A DNA stretch of 64,000 nt from Blastococcus sp. URHD0036 (GCF_000701365.1 NZ_JNIK01000013.1:416937-480936); one strand, 5' to 3'; numbered from the stretch's first letter, positions 52,805 to 61,712 are shown. Made by a program: numbers and translations. The notes: generated by a model not told the origin, from the sequence alone.

Positions 52805-54853
52805 GTGCCCGCACCACGCACGCCCGCCCCCAGGGCCGCCCGTACCGCCCGGCCCCCGGCGGGCCGCAGCTCCGCCACGCGCACGCCCATGACCGCCCAG
52901 GAGGCGGCCGCCGTCCGCGCCGTGCTCGCCGCCCGCGCCGCCGCCGGGGACGCGACTCCCGCCGGCACCCGCACGACGCCCGAGCCGCGCAAGCCCGCCG
53001 CCCGCAAGCCCGCCGCCCGCAAGCCCGCCGCCCGCAAGCCCCCCGCCCGCACGTCCGCCGCGACGCGGACCGGGCGCCCGTCCGCTGCCCGCCGCGCACC
53101 GGCGCGCACCTCCGCGAAGAAGCGCTCCCGTCGTCCCGTCCAGCCGCCGGCCTGGCGGCGGTACCTCGCCGCCCAGGACGCCCGGCACTGGAAGCGCCGG
53201 GCGCTGGTCGTCGTCCTGGGCATCGTGCTGCCCGCGTTCGCCGGGGCCCTCTCCCCGACCCCGCCGGTGCCCGCCACCGCGGCCGGGACCGATCCGCTCA
53301 ACCTGGCCGCCTCCACCCAGCAGAGCCTCGCCGACGACGCGGCCCGCTACCGCCGGCTGCAGCAGGACCTGGTCGGCCGCCGCGACGAGCTCGCCCGCGC
53401 ACAGGCCGCCGAGGCGCAGGCCCGCGCCGACGCCGCGACCGCGCGGGCCGCCGTGGGCGGCCTCTCCGCCGACCTGTACCGCATGACGACCGAGCAGCGC
53501 GCTCCCCTGCTGACCCTCGACGTGCACGACAGCGGCAGCGTGTCCGACGCCCTCTGGATGCAGGGGCTCGCCGAGCGGGCCGACGACGACCGCAGCCTCG
53601 ACGTCACCCGGGCCGCCCGCGCCCAGCAGGCGGTGACCGCGGCGGTGGCGGCCACCCGCACTGCGCAGGTCGCCGTCGACGCCGCAGAGGCGGAGTCCGG
53701 CACCCTGCTCGCGGCGGTCCGGGAGCAGGTCGCCGACCTCAGCCCGGCCACCACCGCGCAGCTGGCCGGCCTGAGCGCCGTCCCGGCCGCCGGCGAGCAA
53801 CAGGAGCGCAATACCCAGGCCCTGCACCGCTGGCAGGACTACCTCGGCGCGCTCGCCGTCGCCGGCATCCAGCCGCCCGCCGCGGCGGAGCTCACCGACC
53901 CCACCGACCTGCCCGACGGCTTCTCCCCCGCCCTCGACGGCACCGGCATGCCCATCCCGGGCGTGGCCCTCGCCGTGGCCGGCAACCGGCCGGTCACCGT
54001 GCTGCCCGCCGAGACCGTGGCCGCCGTCAGCGTCGCCTTCGCCCAGCTCGGCCGGCCCTACCAGGCCGGCGGCACCGGGCCCGACGCCTACGACTGCGCC
54101 GGTCTCGCGGCCGCGGCGTGGGTGCAGGGCGGTCTCGGTCTGCCCACCACGGCGGCCGGCCAGTGGACCACCGGCGCGCCCGTCCCCGCCTCCCAGCTGC
54201 AGGTCGGCGACCTGGTGTTCGCCGACGGCGGTGCCGACGTCGGCCTCTACCTCGGTGAGGGCCAGGTGCTCGCGGCCTCGGCCGCCGGCTGGTCGGTCGG
54301 CGTCCGCACGATGACCGGCGCGACCGGCACGGTGCGCGTGACCCTCCCGTCCCCGGCCACGCCCAACGCCCCGCTGCCGCCCGCCGCCAACGGCAACGGC
54401 GCCTGCGGTGCCCCGCCGGCGCCGGTCGGCCCGGTGAGCCCGATGTGGGGTGGTTATGGCAACGGCCGCATCCCGACCTCGGCGCTCTGCGCGATCGGCG
54501 GGTCGCACGCCCTCCGCTGCGACGCGGCGGCCGGCTACGCCGGGCTCGCCGCCGCCTTCGCCGCCGACTTCGGCCGGCCGATGTGCATCACCGACTCCTA
54601 CCGGTCCTTCGCCGCGCAGGTCTCGGCGTACCGCGCCAAGCCCCGCCTGGCGGCCTATCCCGGCACGTCCAACCACGGCTGGGCGCTGGCGGTCGACCTC
54701 TGCGGCGGCATCAACCGCGCCGGCAGCGCCGAGTGGCAGTGGATGACGGCCAACGCCGGCCGGTACGGCTTCGTCCAGCCGGACTGGGCGCAGCCGGGCG
54801 GGGAGAAGCCCGAGGCGTGGCACTGGGAGTTCGGCCACCTGCTCGACGCGTAG
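52805..54853 (+). CDS. Cell-wall protein with degenerate NlpC/P60 and intact M15 peptidase domains
   Basis: A 682-residue protein. Residues 1-120 are basic and disordered, with RKPAA repeats. A transmembrane segment (ALVVVLGIVLPAFAGAL) follows near 135-152. A coiled coil (RRDELARAQAAEAQARADAA) precedes the NlpC/P60-like domain at about 405-510. The Cys is kept in AYDCAGLAAAAW, but the catalytic His position in the GLYLG strand reads ADVGLYLG, with Asp for His. The C-terminal M15/VanY-like domain (about 545-682) retains TSNHGWALAVDLCGG and AWHWEF. It probably trims peptidoglycan stem peptides. Confidence 0.85.
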   Translation: MPAPRTPAPRAARTARPPAGRSSATRTPMTAQEAAAVRAVLAARAAAGDATPAGTRTTPEPRKPAARKPAARKPAARKPPARTSAATRTGRPSAARRAPARTSAKKRSRRPVQPPAWRRYLAAQDARHWKRRALVVVLGIVLPAFAGALSPTPPVPATAAGTDPLNLAASTQQSLADDAARYRRLQQDLVGRRDELARAQAAEAQARADAATARAAVGGLSADLYRMTTEQRAPLLTLDVHDSGSVSDALWMQGLAERADDDRSLDVTRAARAQQAVTAAVAATRTAQVAVDAAEAESGTLLAAVREQVADLSPATTAQLAGLSAVPAAGEQQERNTQALHRWQDYLGALAVAGIQPPAAAELTDPTDLPDGFSPALDGTGMPIPGVALAVAGNRPVTVLPAETVAAVSVAFAQLGRPYQAGGTGPDAYDCAGLAAAAWVQGGLGLPTTAAGQWTTGAPVPASQLQVGDLVFADGGADVGLYLGEGQVLAASAAGWSVGVRTMTGATGTVRVTLPSPATPNAPLPPAANGNGACGAPPAPVGPVSPMWGGYGNGRIPTSALCAIGGSHALRCDAAAGYAGLAAAFAADFGRPMCITDSYRSFAAQVSAYRAKPRLAAYPGTSNHGWALAVDLCGGINRAGSAEWQWMTANAGRYGFVQPDWAQPGGEKPEAWHWEFGHLLDA

Positions 54854-54863
54854 CCGACCGGCC

Positions 54864-55628
54864 TCAGAGCCAGGGCAGGGTCGCGAGGTCCCGCCAGGGG
54901 AGCCGGACGCAGGGTTCGCCGGTCGACTCGGCCAGCCGTGCGGCGACACCCGCACCGGCACCGGCCACCGGCCGGCCGGGGGTGACGACGACGTGCATGT
55001 CGGGCATCGCCGGCCCCGCCGCCGCGACCCGCTCGAGGACCCGCTCCGGAGCGGTGAACGGCGCCGAGGCCAGCAGCGGCACCACGGGGTGCGACCAGAG
55101 CGCGACCGGGCCCTGGACCCGCAGCTCGGTCTCCACCGCGGCCGAGCGTTCGACGGCGCGGGCGCGGATCCGGGCGACGTCCTCGGCACCGGCCGAGGGC
55201 GACGGCATCCAGGGCAGCGCCACCGCGTCCCGCCGGACGACGACGCGCCAGCCGACCGCGGTCCGCCCGCGGTCGGTCCAGTCCAAGACCGCGGTACCGG
55301 TCGCTGCCGCCGCGGCGTCGGGCACCGGACGGTGGGCCACCCACGAGGCCAGCGCCGCCGCGAGCGCCTCGGGAGCGGCGACGACCCCGGCCGCGGTCAT
55401 GTCCTCGGCGAGGTCGCGCAGCGGGGTGCGCAGGGTGCGCTCGTCCTCCCGCAGCACGAGGACCGGGCCGTCCACGCGGTCGTCGGTGAGCACCAGCCGC
55501 AGCCGTGCGGTCGCGAACTCGGGCAACACCTCGGCGGCGACGTCGCGCAGGTCGTCGGGGTCCACCGGCACCGGCCGCAGCCGGTGCAGCAGGCCGGCCG
55601 AGGACCGCCCGAACGGGGAGTCGCTCAC
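54864..55628 (-). CDS. Hypothetical protein, 254 aa
   Basis: No family recognised. The protein is Ala/Val/Arg-rich with many alternating strands (ARLRLVLTDDRVDGPVLVLR, TAVGWRVVVRRDAVALPWM, MPDMHVVVTPGRPVAG). It has no signal peptide, membrane segment or clear catalytic motif. It overlaps the preceding gene (55625-56056) by four bases, so the two are translationally coupled and probably work together. It is convergent with the M15 peptidase gene. Confidence 0.65.
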   Translation of the reverse strand: MSDSPFGRSSAGLLHRLRPVPVDPDDLRDVAAEVLPEFATARLRLVLTDDRVDGPVLVLREDERTLRTPLRDLAEDMTAAGVVAAPEALAAALASWVAHRPVPDAAAAATGTAVLDWTDRGRTAVGWRVVVRRDAVALPWMPSPSAGAEDVARIRARAVERSAAVETELRVQGPVALWSHPVVPLLASAPFTAPERVLERVAAAGPAMPDMHVVVTPGRPVAGAGAGVAARLAESTGEPCVRLPWRDLATLPWL

Positions 55629-56056
55629 CGCGGCACCCTGGCCAACGCCACCCGCAGCGCCTCGGGGAGGGCCGGCAGGGCCAGCACGCTCTCCAGCTCG
55701 ACCGCGGAGAGACGGACCGGGAGCACGTCGTCGTCCCAGCCGGTGGCCTGCCGCACCCGGGCGGCGGGGCCCGGCCAGACGGCGTCGCGGGCCATGGCCA
55801 CGTGCAGCTCGGTGAGGACGTCGGCCAGGTGGATCGCCGCGACCGGGTGCACCTCACCGGCGTTCAGCCCGTGTCGCACCGAGGCGGCCAGCGCGGCACG
55901 CGCGGGTGCGGCCAGCCAGTACGGCACGAGCACGTCGGGGGTCGGTTCCCCCGCGGCGAGGGCGCTCAGGTCGGGCCCCCCGTGGACGTCCCCGGCGCCT
56001 GGCGGCGGAGCAGGGAGGCGGTCACACCCGTGATATCGGCAGTCCGGGCGCCGCAT
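55625..56056 (-). CDS. Hypothetical protein, 143 aa
   Basis: No family recognised. It begins MRRPDCRYHGCDRLPAPPP, and the C-R-Y-H-G-C pattern might bind a metal. The rest is helical (LADVLTELHVAMARDAVWPG, LSAVELESVLALPALPEALR). The ATG at 56056 has GAGAGG about 9 bases upstream. Its stop overlaps the start of the next gene at 55628. The pair lies between the M15 peptidase gene and the flagellar block, with no clear link to either. Confidence 0.6.
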   Translation of the reverse strand: MRRPDCRYHGCDRLPAPPPGAGDVHGGPDLSALAAGEPTPDVLVPYWLAAPARAALAASVRHGLNAGEVHPVAAIHLADVLTELHVAMARDAVWPGPAARVRQATGWDDDVLPVRLSAVELESVLALPALPEALRVALARVPR

Positions 56057-56127
56057 GGACCCTCTCCGGCGCAGTTTCGTCCCGCTGGTCGCAGCGCCCA
56101 CCACCGGCGCGCGACCCCCGGGGACGA

Positions 56128-56162
56128 CGAAGGCCCCGGTCTCCCAGAGACCAGGGCCTTCG
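56128..56162. terminator. Hairpin terminator after the sigma-like gene
   Basis: A 16-base stem with one mismatch (CGAAGGCCC...GGTCTC side with GAGACC...GGGCCTTCG) and a 3-base loop, 15 bases beyond the stop of the leftward gene at 56177. Confidence 0.8.
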
Positions 56163-56176
56163 GCGTGCGGACGGGA

Positions 56177-57259
56177 TCAGTCGGCGAGCTCGGCCAGCTG
56201 CGTCTTGAGCGCCCGCTCCACGCGGTCGGCGTGCACGTTCATGTTGCGCACGCTGGTGCCGAGGTCGGCCGACAGCTGGGTCTTGGTGACCCCGCCCCAG
56301 GTGGTCAGGTACCAGGTGGCCCAGCCGAGCACGTTGGGCTGGCCGGCCCGCTGCTCGGGGCGGGCGCCCGGATCCGGTGCGCAGGCGGCGGTCAGCGCGT
56401 GGGAGAGCAGCGTCTGCTCCGCCTCGCCCATGATCTCGTCCGGCGCCTCGTGACTGTCGGGGATGAGGATCTCCGCGGCGTCCGGGGCGCCGTCCAGCGA
56501 CTGCAGGTTGCGCAGGCCGTTGAGGGTCGCCACGGTCTGCGAGTTGCGGCGGAGGGTCGCGACGCTCTGGCCCATGTAGGCGGCGAGCTCCTTCTCCGAC
56601 GGCCGGCGCTGGTGCTCGGCGACGAACGCGGCGATCGCCTTCTGCTGCTTGTGCTCGGTGTCGGCGGCGGTGCGGCCGTGCGCGGCGCGGCCCAGGTCGT
56701 GCACCCACTTGGAGAGCTGGGTGGCCAGGAAGGCGCCGAACGGCACGCCCTTGGTCTCGTCGTACTGGCCGACGGCCTTGAGGATCCACTCGGCGACCTG
56801 CTGGGCGAGGTCGTCGGGGTCGGGCAGGTGCAGGCGGATCGTGCTCATGTTCCGCTGCAGGCGCTTGAGGCTGACCGGCCCGTAGTGGCGGCACAGGTCG
56901 TCGAGGAAGGCCGGGGGCAGGTCCCGGGCGGCGCGGCGGCGCACGTCGGCCTCCGCGCGCAGGCCCACGGTGGTGATGCCGCGCCCGGCGCACCAGGCGC
57001 GGATCCAGTCGGCGAGCACCGGACCCTGGCCACAGGCGCCGTCGACGCGGTACAGGCCCTCGCCGGAGTCGAAGCTGACCGTGACGCGGTCGGGCAGGTC
57101 GGCCCGGAACTCCGGCAGCGGGAGCTCGCGGTCGACGCGGAAGTGGACCCGGTCCCGGGGGGTGATCGGAACGCGGGCGAAGCCCTCGGCCTCGGGGATG
57201 CCGCCGAAGACCAGCGGCTGGCGGATGCGCTCTGCAGAGGGGGTGGCGGTGGTGGTCAC
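56177..57259 (-). CDS. Divergent sigma-70-like protein
   Basis: A 360-residue protein. The first 130 residues have no clear match and contain strands (DRVHFRVDRELPLPEFRADL). The middle, about 150-215, resembles sigma region 2 (QQVAEWILKAVGQYDETKGV, then PFGAFLATQLSKWVHDLGRA). A region-3-like helix-turn-helix follows (RRPSEKELAAYMGQSVATLR), then a C-terminal helix-turn-helix (GGVTKTQLSADLGTSVRNMN). It may be a non-canonical flagellar or stress sigma factor or a decoy regulator. The GTG start has GGAG upstream. Confidence 0.6.
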   Translation of the reverse strand: MTTTATPSAERIRQPLVFGGIPEAEGFARVPITPRDRVHFRVDRELPLPEFRADLPDRVTVSFDSGEGLYRVDGACGQGPVLADWIRAWCAGRGITTVGLRAEADVRRRAARDLPPAFLDDLCRHYGPVSLKRLQRNMSTIRLHLPDPDDLAQQVAEWILKAVGQYDETKGVPFGAFLATQLSKWVHDLGRAAHGRTAADTEHKQQKAIAAFVAEHQRRPSEKELAAYMGQSVATLRRNSQTVATLNGLRNLQSLDGAPDAAEILIPDSHEAPDEIMGEAEQTLLSHALTAACAPDPGARPEQRAGQPNVLGWATWYLTTWGGVTKTQLSADLGTSVRNMNVHADRVERALKTQLAELAD

Positions 57260-57309
57260 GGATGCTCCAGGCGAGGCGTCGGGGAAGAGGTGCGTCGCGG
57301 GCGGGTGGC

Positions 57310-57825
57310 TCAGGCGAAGGTGTGCTGGACCGCGGGGACGTCGGCGGGAGCCGACCCGACGCCGAGGCTGGCCATGAGGCCGGCGGCGGCGGCGCACTCG
57401 GCCGGGCCGGGCTCGGCGCAGTAGACCGGCATGTGGTCGTAGAGCGTGGTGAACAGCTCGCTCACGAACGCGTAGGCCGCCTGCGCCTGCGGGGAGAAGC
57501 GGGCCACCCCGGCGCGCGGGCCGAGCTCGACGCCCACGGTGACGCGCACGGTGCGCTCGTCCTTGCCCAGGCCGGTCACCGCGACGGCGACGTCGGGGTG
57601 GGCGGCGGCCAGGGCGGCCAGGCCGGCCAGGCAGCGGCGGGCGGAGCCGCGCCGCGGGCGCAGGGCCACGTGGACGACGACCGTGTCGGCGTCGGTGGCC
57701 CCGTCGTCGTCGAGGACGGCGTCGGACGCGTGCTCGTCGGACATGGAGAGGTCGTGCTCGTCGATCGACGAGGTCGTCAGGTCGACGGTGTCGGCCGGGA
57801 TGGCCTGGTCAGCGCTGCGGTACAT
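57310..57825 (-). CDS. Hypothetical protein, 171 aa
   Basis: No family recognised. Residues 1-45 are acidic and disordered (SIDEHDLSMSDEHASDAVLD). The middle has strands (DTVVVHVALRPRRGSARRCL, then ERTVRVTVGVELGPRAGVAR). The C-terminal helices read QAAYAFVSELFTTLYDHMPV, with a Cys pair later. It lies 50 bases upstream of the sigma-like gene on the same strand and is probably co-transcribed with it, so it could be a partner such as an anti-sigma factor; this is inference from position only. Confidence 0.6.
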   Translation of the reverse strand: MYRSADQAIPADTVDLTTSSIDEHDLSMSDEHASDAVLDDDGATDADTVVVHVALRPRRGSARRCLAGLAALAAAHPDVAVAVTGLGKDERTVRVTVGVELGPRAGVARFSPQAQAAYAFVSELFTTLYDHMPVYCAEPGPAECAAAAGLMASLGVGSAPADVPAVQHTFA

Positions 57826-57968
57826 GGAATCGCCCCCTTGTCGTGCTTCGGGGGCAACTCTGGCGCATGGCGACGCCGACTTCAGCACAACACTCGCTGT
57901 CTCCGACGCAATGTGCGGGGTCAGCTTCGGCAGTTCTTGCCCGTGTTGCTGCCCGGCGCACGCTCGGC

Positions 57969-57993
57969 TACCGACTCATCGGCAAGTACCGAC
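57969..57993. promoter_or_regulatory. Direct TACCGAC repeats in the gap between csrA and the 57310 gene
   Basis: TACCGAC occurs at 57969 and 57987 (18-base spacing) with a partly palindromic CCGACTCATCGG between. The 200-base gap otherwise holds no gene. It could be a promoter or operator for the leftward pair 57825-56177. Confidence 0.3.
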
Positions 57994-58024
57994 AACGGCA
58001 CGGTGGCCGGGACGTGCACTTGCG

Positions 58025-58303
58025 TCAGGCGGAGGGCGCCTGCCCCGGCGCAGCGGGTGCGGTGACCTCGCCGGCGGGCGGGGGGGCGAACGCGGCGAGC
58101 GCGCCGAGGGTGTCGGCGGTGACCTGGGCGGCGAGCAGGTTGGCCTCGGCGATCTGCCGGTAGACCTCCTCGCGGTGGATGGTCACCTCGCGCGGTGCCT
58201 TGAAGCCCAGCCGGACGGTGCCGCCGCGGACCTCGACGACGTGGACCTCGATGTCGTCGCCGATCCGGATCGTCTCGCCGACGCTGCGGGTGAGAGTGAG
58301 CAT
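58025..58303 (-). CDS. csrA: Carbon storage regulator CsrA
   Basis: A 92-residue CsrA. LTLTRSVGETIRIGDDIEVH and VRLGFKAPREVTIHREEVYR are the standard beta-strand core with the RNA-binding edges. An Ala/Pro-rich tail of about 30 residues extends beyond the usual 60-75. It represses flagellin translation in Gram-positive bacteria until FliW binds it. GGAGGGG precedes the ATG. It lies downstream of fliW in the same direction, 79 bases away. Confidence 0.95.
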   Translation of the reverse strand: MLTLTRSVGETIRIGDDIEVHVVEVRGGTVRLGFKAPREVTIHREEVYRQIAEANLLAAQVTADTLGALAAFAPPPAGEVTAPAAPGQAPSA

Positions 58304-58382
58304 GGGAACCCCTCCATGGGTTGTGGTGGCCTCCGTGGCAGCCCGCGGACCGCGGGCACTGGGCGCATGGGCGCCATGGGTG

Positions 58383-58787
58383 TTATCGGCGGAGTGGCCG
58401 CCGGATGGGATGTGCGCCGTCGGTCAGCACGACCTGGGTGGCGCGCCAGGTGGCGCGGTTGACGACGACCGGTGCCCGCAGGTTCGCCGTGGCGGCCGCC
58501 GCACCCTCCGGGGGAACCGTCACGAGACAGAACAGCTGGGCATCGGCCGGGTCGGTCAGACCCAGGTCCTCGCACACCGACCGGGGCAGCTCGGGCGCGT
58601 AGTCCGGGAAGTACCGGGCCGGGGCGATGGCCAGGAACCGCGGACCGTCCGCGTCGAGCGACTGCAGCCAGTAGAGGAGCCCGTCTCCGTCGGCCGTGAC
58701 GAGCACGTAGTCACGGTGGTCGGGGAATCCGGGCACCGGCTGCACCATGCCCAGCAGCGGCAGGGTGGCGACGGGGGCGAGCGTCAC
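58383..58787 (-). CDS. fliW: Flagellar assembly factor FliW
   Basis: A 134-residue FliW. PLLGMVQPVPGFPDHRDYVL and LQSLDADGPRFLAIAPARYF are family segments, and LFCLVTVPPEGAAAATANLR followed by APVVVNRATWRATQVVL completes the small beta-barrel. FliW binds free flagellin and CsrA in exclusive complexes, sensing filament assembly. The GTG start is used. It lies 43 bases after flgL and before csrA on the same strand. Confidence 0.95.
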   Translation of the reverse strand: MTLAPVATLPLLGMVQPVPGFPDHRDYVLVTADGDGLLYWLQSLDADGPRFLAIAPARYFPDYAPELPRSVCEDLGLTDPADAQLFCLVTVPPEGAAAATANLRAPVVVNRATWRATQVVLTDGAHPIRRPLRR

Positions 58788-58830
58788 GATGCGACTCCAG
58801 ACGGCGACTCTGTGGGCAGGATGACGACGG

Positions 58831-59754
58831 TCATCGGAGGTAGTCCATGAGGCTGGGCTGGATGGCCTTGGCGGTGGCGCCGAGAGCGGCCTCGTAGCCG
58901 GTCTTCTGCATGTTCAGCTCCATGATCGTCTTCGGGAGGTCGATCTCCTCGACGTCGGAGAGCTGGCCCTTGAGCGTCAACTGGAGGTCGGTGTTGACCT
59001 GCTGCGCGGCATCCAGCCTGGCCGATCGCGCACCGATGCCGGCAGCCGCGGTCAGCAGCCGGCTGATCGCCACGTCCAGGTCGGCGAGGTCTGTCGACAG
59101 GTCGGTCGGGTCCGCGCCGGCGGTCAGGACGTGGTCGGCGATGTCACCGACGAGCGCGAACAGGTCACGTCCCGGGCTCTGCTCACCGAACGCCTCGGGG
59201 CCGGTGACGTCGACGCGGATGACCTCGGTGTCGGACACCCGTCGGACCAGCGGCACGGTCTGGTCGACGCCCGCGACGGTGCCGCCGACCCCGATGAAGG
59301 CGCCGGTCGCGGGGTCGTACGCCTGCGATTTGTCGGTGGCTCCGCCGAAGACCGGCTGTCCGTTGATGGTCTGGTTGGCCACGCCGAGCAGGCTCTCTCG
59401 CAGCGACGCCACCTCGGTGGCGATGGCCGAGGCGGAGTTGCCCTGGATGGACCCCGTGTTCAGGCCCTGCACCGTCAGGTCCCGCACCCGGCGCACCTGG
59501 TTGAGCATCGTGGTGAGGGCACTGTCGGCGGCGTCGAGCCACCCCTGACCGTCGGAGATGTTGCGCGCCTGCTGCATGACCGCATCGGTGCTCTGCCGGA
59601 CCTGCATGGCCTTGTTCGTGCCGGTCGGCGAGTCCGACGGTGCGTTGAGCACCCGGCCGGTGGTCAGCTGCTCCTGCAGCTTGGCCATCCGGGCGAGGTT
59701 CTGGTTCAGGCCGAGGAGGCTGGTCTGCGCGACGGCCCGCTGGGTGATCCTCAT
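58831..59754 (-). CDS. flgL: Flagellar hook-associated protein 3 (FlgL)
   Basis: A 307-residue filament-junction protein. The N-terminal RITQRAVAQTSLLGLNQNLARMAKLQEQL helix and C-terminal TIMELNMQKTGYEAALGATAK are flagellin-like D0/D1 coiled coils. It joins hook to filament together with FlgK. The ATG overlaps the flgK stop by four bases (ATGA), so the two junction proteins are made together. Confidence 0.93.
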   Translation of the reverse strand: MRITQRAVAQTSLLGLNQNLARMAKLQEQLTTGRVLNAPSDSPTGTNKAMQVRQSTDAVMQQARNISDGQGWLDAADSALTTMLNQVRRVRDLTVQGLNTGSIQGNSASAIATEVASLRESLLGVANQTINGQPVFGGATDKSQAYDPATGAFIGVGGTVAGVDQTVPLVRRVSDTEVIRVDVTGPEAFGEQSPGRDLFALVGDIADHVLTAGADPTDLSTDLADLDVAISRLLTAAAGIGARSARLDAAQQVNTDLQLTLKGQLSDVEEIDLPKTIMELNMQKTGYEAALGATAKAIQPSLMDYLR

Positions 59755-61166
59755 CAGCGGCCCACCAAGCCCATGCTGGTGATCATGGTGCTGAGGGTCT
59801 CGTCGATCGCGGTCACGAGCCGCGCCGCGGCCGAGTACGCGTGCTGGTAGGACATCATGTTCGTCATCTCCTCGTCGAGGTTGACCCCGGAGACCGACTC
59901 GCGGGCCGCGTCCACCTGGTTGCGGATGACCGTCTGCACCTCGAGGTCGCCCTTGGCGACCGAGGACCTCACGCCGAGGGAGACGATCATCTCGCGATAG
60001 CTGGCGTCGACGCCGGCCGGCGCCAGGGACAGCCGGTAGAGCGCGTCGGCGTTGTTGCCGTTGACCGTCACCGCCCCGCTCGGCACCGCGCCGGACGCCG
60101 CGAGCTTGCGCGGGTCGGACAGGGCCACCGTGATGTTCGCCGCCGTGACGGTCGTCCCCGACGAGGCGCCGAGCAGCGGACCGCCGGCGTTCCCGTCCAG
60201 GTCGAGTCCCTGCGCGTGCTGGGTGTTCAGCGCGGTGGCCAGGCTGTCCGCCAGCGAGTCCAGAGAGGCGCGGTAGCCGGGGACGATGGACGTCAACACG
60301 GCGACCTGTCCCTCGGCCGTCCCCCCGAGGTCCAACGTCGACCCACCGGGATCGGCCACCAGCCTCGGCGGCGACGTGGCGGCCGAGGCCAGCGAGGTCC
60401 CCCCGACGAGCTTGACGGAGATCGCGCTGTTCCCGGTCACGAGCGACGAGCCGGCGATGGCCACGTTGATCACGCCGTCCTCGCCCGGAGTCGCCGTTGC
60501 GCCGACCTGCTCGGAGAGCTTCATGATGAGCGAGTCCCGGCGGTCCGAGAGCTCGTTGACCGGGGTGCCGCTCAGGTTCCCCAGCCGGATCTTCTGGTTC
60601 AGCTCCGCGATCGAGGACGCCGTCGCGTTGACGTCGCTGACGACCGACTGCAGGGAGGCGTACGTGTCATCCCACTGCTTGTCCATGGCGGTCGCCGTGG
60701 TGCGGATGCCGGCGGTGAGGGTCTGCAGCCGCTCGATCACCTGGCTGCGCGCGGCGAGGTTCCGCTCCGTCGGGTTGTTCGCGACGTCGCTGAACCCGCT
60801 CCAGACATTCGCGAGCATCTTCTGGATGCCGGTGGCGCCCGGCTCGCGGAAGGCCGACTCGATCTGGGTGTACGCGTCGCTCTCCACGGTCAGTCGCGCT
60901 GTGCTGGCCGTCTCGAGCCGACCGCGTGCCTCCAGGAACGCGTCCCGGATGCGGATCACGCTGCTCGAGTCGACGCCGGAACCGATGCCGTCACCGATGG
61001 CGTGGATGGCCGGCACGACGGAGCCGTTGATCGAGGACTGCTCGACCCGCTGACGCGTGTAGCCGTCGGTGTTGACGTTGGAGATGTTCTGCCCGGTGAC
61101 GTCCAGACCGCGCTGCGCTGCCCACAGCGCCGTCGACGCCCGGGTCAGACCGCCGAAGGTGCTCAC
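59754..61166 (-). CDS. flgK: Flagellar hook-associated protein 1 (FlgK)
   Basis: A 470-residue junction protein. The N-terminus has STFGGLTRASTALWAAQRGL and VTGQNISNVNTDGYTRQRVE, typical of the rod/hook family. The C-terminal ESVSGVNLDEEMTNMMSYQH and the AYSAAARLVTAIDETLSTMI helix close the D0 coil. The GTG start overlaps the flgN stop by four bases. A chaperone FlgN gene lies directly upstream, matching its dependence on that export chaperone. Confidence 0.95.
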   Translation of the reverse strand: MSTFGGLTRASTALWAAQRGLDVTGQNISNVNTDGYTRQRVEQSSINGSVVPAIHAIGDGIGSGVDSSSVIRIRDAFLEARGRLETASTARLTVESDAYTQIESAFREPGATGIQKMLANVWSGFSDVANNPTERNLAARSQVIERLQTLTAGIRTTATAMDKQWDDTYASLQSVVSDVNATASSIAELNQKIRLGNLSGTPVNELSDRRDSLIMKLSEQVGATATPGEDGVINVAIAGSSLVTGNSAISVKLVGGTSLASAATSPPRLVADPGGSTLDLGGTAEGQVAVLTSIVPGYRASLDSLADSLATALNTQHAQGLDLDGNAGGPLLGASSGTTVTAANITVALSDPRKLAASGAVPSGAVTVNGNNADALYRLSLAPAGVDASYREMIVSLGVRSSVAKGDLEVQTVIRNQVDAARESVSGVNLDEEMTNMMSYQHAYSAAARLVTAIDETLSTMITSMGLVGR

Positions 61167-61648
61167 AGGGCACCGTCCAGGGTGACGGCGCGGTGGGCGC
61201 CGGCCGTCGTCCGGCCCGAGGCGCCGTAGGTGCCGGCGGTGGGCGGACGGACGGAGAGCATGGCCTCGTCGATGGCGGCCAGACCGCCCTCGATCAGGCC
61301 GCGGTTGCTCTCGGAGAGGCCACGGAGCTCCGTGACCAGCACGAGCAGCGACTCGTGGTGCTTGCCGAACAGGTCGTTCCACGGCGCGGGGGCGGCGTCG
61401 GCGACCTGGCGCAGCGAGGGGTTGGCGTCCAGACCCAGTTCCACGGCGATGGACTCGGTGACGGCGGCGCGCTCGACCTCGAGGGTCCTGAGCTGGTCGA
61501 GGACCACCTCGATCTCGTGCGCGATGCGGGCCAGCCACCGGGTCTTGCCCGTGACGATGAGGTACTGCTTCTCCTCCGCCTTGAACAAGAGCAGGTCCAG
61601 GAACTCCTGCTCTCGCCACAGCAACGTCGACAGGTGCTGGTAGTCCAC
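61163..61648 (-). CDS. flgN: Flagellar export chaperone FlgN
   Basis: A 161-residue helical chaperone. LSTLLWREQEFLDLLLFKAE, KTRWLARIAHEIEVVLDQLR, and SLLVLVTELRGLSESNRGLI fit the FlgN hairpin that binds the C-terminal helix of FlgK and FlgL. The C-terminal 30 residues are Gly/Thr-rich and disordered. GGAGG precedes the GTG. Its stop overlaps flgK, placing it first in the flgN-flgK-flgL operon. The promoter is in the gap shared with the fliA-like gene. Confidence 0.88.
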   Translation of the reverse strand: MDYQHLSTLLWREQEFLDLLLFKAEEKQYLIVTGKTRWLARIAHEIEVVLDQLRTLEVERAAVTESIAVELGLDANPSLRQVADAAPAPWNDLFGKHHESLLVLVTELRGLSESNRGLIEGGLAAIDEAMLSVRPPTAGTYGASGRTTAGAHRAVTLDGAL

Positions 61649-61712
61649 GTCCCCACCGCCTCCCTGATCCGTCGCAGACCGGGGAGCGGCCTGCGTGTTC
61701 GTCGCAGAGAGG

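Noticed and set aside
52980..53050. Short tandem coding repeat (RKPAA) as a CRISPR or mobile repeat
   Set aside because: The repeat is in frame within a basic disordered segment, has no spacers and encodes a common Lys/Pro/Ala tract.
56100..56180. Hairpin here as a possible riboswitch or small RNA
   Set aside because: Stem and position match a simple terminator for the leftward gene; no further structure is seen.
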